Assembly (NCBI RefSeq): GCF_006503695.1
Contig: NZ_SBIK01000009.1
Location: 44,262 to 108,261, forward strand
Source of the DNA: Tepidiphilus succinatimandens
GTDB taxonomy: Bacteria > Pseudomonadota > Gammaproteobacteria > Burkholderiales > Rhodocyclaceae
Length of the DNA: 64,000 nucleotides
Direction: 5' to 3'
Positions 62,580-64,000 of the stretch are shown here, in pieces (the stretch's first letter is position 1; each line of letters starts with the position of its first letter). Made by a program: the position numbers and the translations under genes. The notes beneath the pieces were generated by a model. That model made no database searches. It was not told where the DNA came from and saw nothing but the letters and a program-made list of their open reading frames with translations.

Positions 62580-63295
62580 GGTTTCTTCCTCTCCCCGAAA
62601 ATCGCCGTCCCCAGGCGCACGTGCGTCGCTCCCTCCTCGATGGCGAGGGTGAAATCGCCCGACATGCCCATCGAGAGCACGTCGAGCTCGAGCCCCTGTG
62701 CGCGCAGCTCTTCCAGGCAACGGCGCAGCATACGGAAACGCGCACGCAGCACAGCCTCGTCGGAAGTCGGCTCCGGAATGCACATCAGACCGCGCAGGCG
62801 CAGACCAGGCAATGCCGCCACCGCCTGCGCGAGCGCCGGCACCTCGGCCGGTGCCACGCCGGACTTGCTCGCTTCGCCGCTCACATTGACCTGCAGCAGC
62901 ACCTGCAGCGGCCCCAAGGCGGCCGGGCGCTGCGTCGCCAGCCGCTCGGCCACTTTCAGGCGATCGACGGAATGCACCCAGGCGAAGTGTTCGGCGATGG
63001 CCCGCGTCTTGTTGCTCTGGATGGGACCGATGAAATGCCACTCGAGCGGCAGGACCGAGAGCGCCTCGACCTTAGCCACGCCTTCCTGTACGTAGTTCTC
63101 GCCGAAGACCCGCTGCCCGCAGGCAAAGGCCGCGCGCACGGCTTCCGGCGGCTGAGTTTTCGACACCGCCACGATCGTCACCGAACCGGGAGGACGCCCG
63201 GCACGAACCTCGGTCTCGGCCACGCGCGCGCGCAGCGCCTCGAGCCGGCGGCACAAAAGTTCCTCGCGGCGCGACGAATCCGCTACAATCGTCAT
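62576..63295 (-). CDS. yggS: PLP homeostasis protein YggS
   Basis: YggS binds pyridoxal phosphate and helps balance PLP and amino or keto acids. The 239-residue TIM-barrel protein has the PLP lysine K46 (VAVSKTQP), FGENYVQE, WHFIGPIQSNKTR and the C-terminal SMGMSGDFTLAIEEGATHVRLGTAIFG. The ATG at 63295 starts the conserved region; the longer frame is read-through from the pilT promoter zone. It is the first gene of its operon, divergent from pilT. Confidence 0.95.
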   Translation of the reverse strand: MTIVADSSRREELLCRRLEALRARVAETEVRAGRPPGSVTIVAVSKTQPPEAVRAAFACGQRVFGENYVQEGVAKVEALSVLPLEWHFIGPIQSNKTRAIAEHFAWVHSVDRLKVAERLATQRPAALGPLQVLLQVNVSGEASKSGVAPAEVPALAQAVAALPGLRLRGLMCIPEPTSDEAVLRARFRMLRRCLEELRAQGLELDVLSMGMSGDFTLAIEEGATHVRLGTAIFGERKKP

Positions 63296-63304
63296 TCCGA
63301 AGCC

Positions 63305-63334
63305 ATACTCGAAGTCTAAGATTGAACCGAGTAT
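63305..63334. promoter_or_regulatory. Inverted repeat in the yggS-pilT divergent promoter region
   Basis: A 7-base inverted repeat, ATACTCG (63305-63311) and CGAGTAT (63328-63334), sits in the 72-base gap. The right half overlaps -10-like boxes on both strands: TATAGC (63332-63337) toward pilT and TATACT (63330-63335) toward yggS. It could be an operator or simply paired promoter elements. Confidence 0.35.
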
Positions 63335-63367
63335 AGCATCGCCGCCGTCCGCCTCCCAGGAGATCGT

Positions 63368-63886
63368 ATGGACATCACCGAACTGCTCGCCTTCTCCGTC
63401 AAGAACAAGGCTTCCGACCTGCACCTGTCGGCCGGCCTGCCGCCGATGCTGCGCATCAACGGCGACATCCGGCGCATCAACCTGCCTGTGCTCACCGATG
63501 CCGACGTCAAGGCGCTCGTCTACGACATCATGAACGATGCGCAGCGCAAGAACTTCGAGGAACATCTGGAGGCGGACTTCTCCTTCGAAGTACCCGGCAT
63601 CGCCCGCTTCCGGGTCAACGCCTTCCTGCAGGACCGGGGCATGGGGGCGGCTTTCCGTACCATCCCGAGCAAGGTGCTCACGCTCGAAGAGCTCGCCGCG
63701 CCGCCCGTGTTCAAGACCATCTGCGATCAGCCCCGCGGCATCGTGCTCGTCACCGGCCCCACCGGCTCGGGAAAATCGACCACGCTGGCAGCGATGCTCG
63801 ATCACATCAACACGCATCAGCCGGTCCATATCCTCACCATCGAGGACCCGATCGAGTTCGTCCACGAGCCGAAGAAAGCGCTGTAG
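63368..63886 (+). pseudogene. pilT: pilT, twitching ATPase, truncated by an insertion sequence
   Basis: PilT is the hexameric ATPase that retracts type IV pili; it is normally about 345 residues. Here the frame matches PilT from MDITELLAFSVKNKASDLHLSAG through Walker A GPTGSGKST (residues 130-138) and the Asp box TIEDPIEF (157-164). It then ends at residue 172, HEPKKAL, followed by a TAG supplied by foreign sequence. The Walker B and His boxes and the C-terminal domain are absent, so the product cannot be active. An AGGAG site lies before the ATG. The rest of pilT, if kept, is beyond the window. Confidence 0.93.
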
Positions 63887-64000
63887 CGAACAAATAAACT
63901 GTCCGGACTTGTAGCACGAGGTTTGTCCGGTTTTCATTAGGTATGGAAGGAGGTGCCTAATGAGACGGACGCAGTTGCTACAGGAGGTACGGAAGATGCG
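63882..64000 (+). mobile_element. Left end of an insertion sequence inside pilT
   Basis: Homology to PilT stops at about 63881-63883 and A/T-richer DNA unlike its surroundings begins TGTAGCGAACAAATAAACTG. Two copies of a TGTAGC...TGTCCGG pair occur (63882/63900 and 63910/63924), as expected of transposase-binding terminal repeats. A GGAGG site and an ORF follow at 63960. The exact left tip is uncertain by a few bases because the first T-G-T may be shared with the pilT Leu codon. The right end and any target duplication are outside the window. Confidence 0.83.
63960..64000 (+). CDS. Transposase N-terminus, partial (ISNCY/IS1202-type?)
   Basis: Only 13 complete codons and part of a 14th are visible, giving MRRTQLLQEVRKMR. 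This start resembles transposases annotated as ISNCY family (IS1202 group), which begin M-R-R-T-x-L-L-Q-E-x-R-K-M-R-F-E-E. The ribosome site GGAGG is eight bases before the ATG. Family assignment from so few residues is tentative. Confidence 0.6.
   Translation, partial: MRRTQLLQEVRKM

Noticed and set aside
63368..63886. A naturally short PilT variant
   Set aside because: The PilT match is full strength up to the break and then changes abruptly to IS-like DNA, without the Walker B and His boxes.

Overview
The window is a dense stretch of high-GC bacterial core chromosome. Gene content and order point to a betaproteobacterium: a DUF2863 gene, map-glnD, lolC-lolD beside an rpfE-like gene, recJ and prfB, surE-pcm-nlpD-rpoS, and pilMNOPQ-aroK-aroB-dgt-gltB-gltD. 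The Hydrogenophilales/Rhodocyclales neighbourhood is a guess from gene order, not a measurement. I count 56 protein genes, one tRNA, and the left end of one insertion sequence. There is no CRISPR array, phage island or defence island.

Layout, left to right. 1-4 kb: sbcD-sbcC (sbcC runs off the left edge) and an AmpG-like permease, minus strand. 3.9-4.4 kb: the only long gene-free gap. 4.4-8.8 kb: a CGPC-type CnoX/YbbN, tRNA-Arg(ACG), and PEP synthase divergent from its regulator ppsR. 8.8-14 kb: DUF2863, comEC, an alpha/beta hydrolase and DUF2062. 14-23.3 kb: lolCD on the minus strand, divergent from the rpfE-like gene, recJ, prfB (with the programmed +1 frameshift), map and glnD. 23.3-28.9 kb: a minus-strand run of a histone-deacetylase-like hydrolase, dapA, bamC, rlmD, dgkA and uppP. 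29-33 kb: MoxR/DUF58/transglutaminase operon. 33-38.4 kb: MBL-fold hydrolase, tcdA, cbiX, then the stationary-phase group surE-pcm-nlpD-rpoS. 38.5-46.5 kb: ssb, an MFS permease and glutamate synthase gltBD. 46.7-54.6 kb: dgt, aroB, aroK and the type IV pilus operon pilMNOPQ. 54.7-60.9 kb: mrcA (PBP1A), then yqgE-ruvX-pyrR-pyrB-pyrC'. 60.9-63.3 kb: yggS-proC-yggT-yggU on the minus strand. 63.4 kb to the end: pilT, broken after residue 172 by an insertion sequence that continues past the window.

Functional themes are cell-envelope building (PBP1A, UppP, DgkA, BamC, LolCD, NlpD, AmpG), nitrogen and amino-acid metabolism (GlnD, GltBD, DapA, AroBK, ProC), pyrimidine synthesis, translation (PrfB, Map, RlmD, tRNA), DNA repair and uptake (SbcCD, RecJ, RuvX, Ssb, ComEC) and type IV pili. 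Packing is extreme: 17 same-strand junctions use a four-base ATGA or GTGA overlap, and three convergent pairs overlap at their 3' ends.

Nothing here looks like an undescribed multi-gene system. The most notable points are the insertion in pilT beside an intact pilMNOPQ operon, a dihydroorotase homologue lacking the metal-binding histidines, the RF2 recoding site, two candidate leaderless mRNAs, and a long gltB leader with an inverted repeat.
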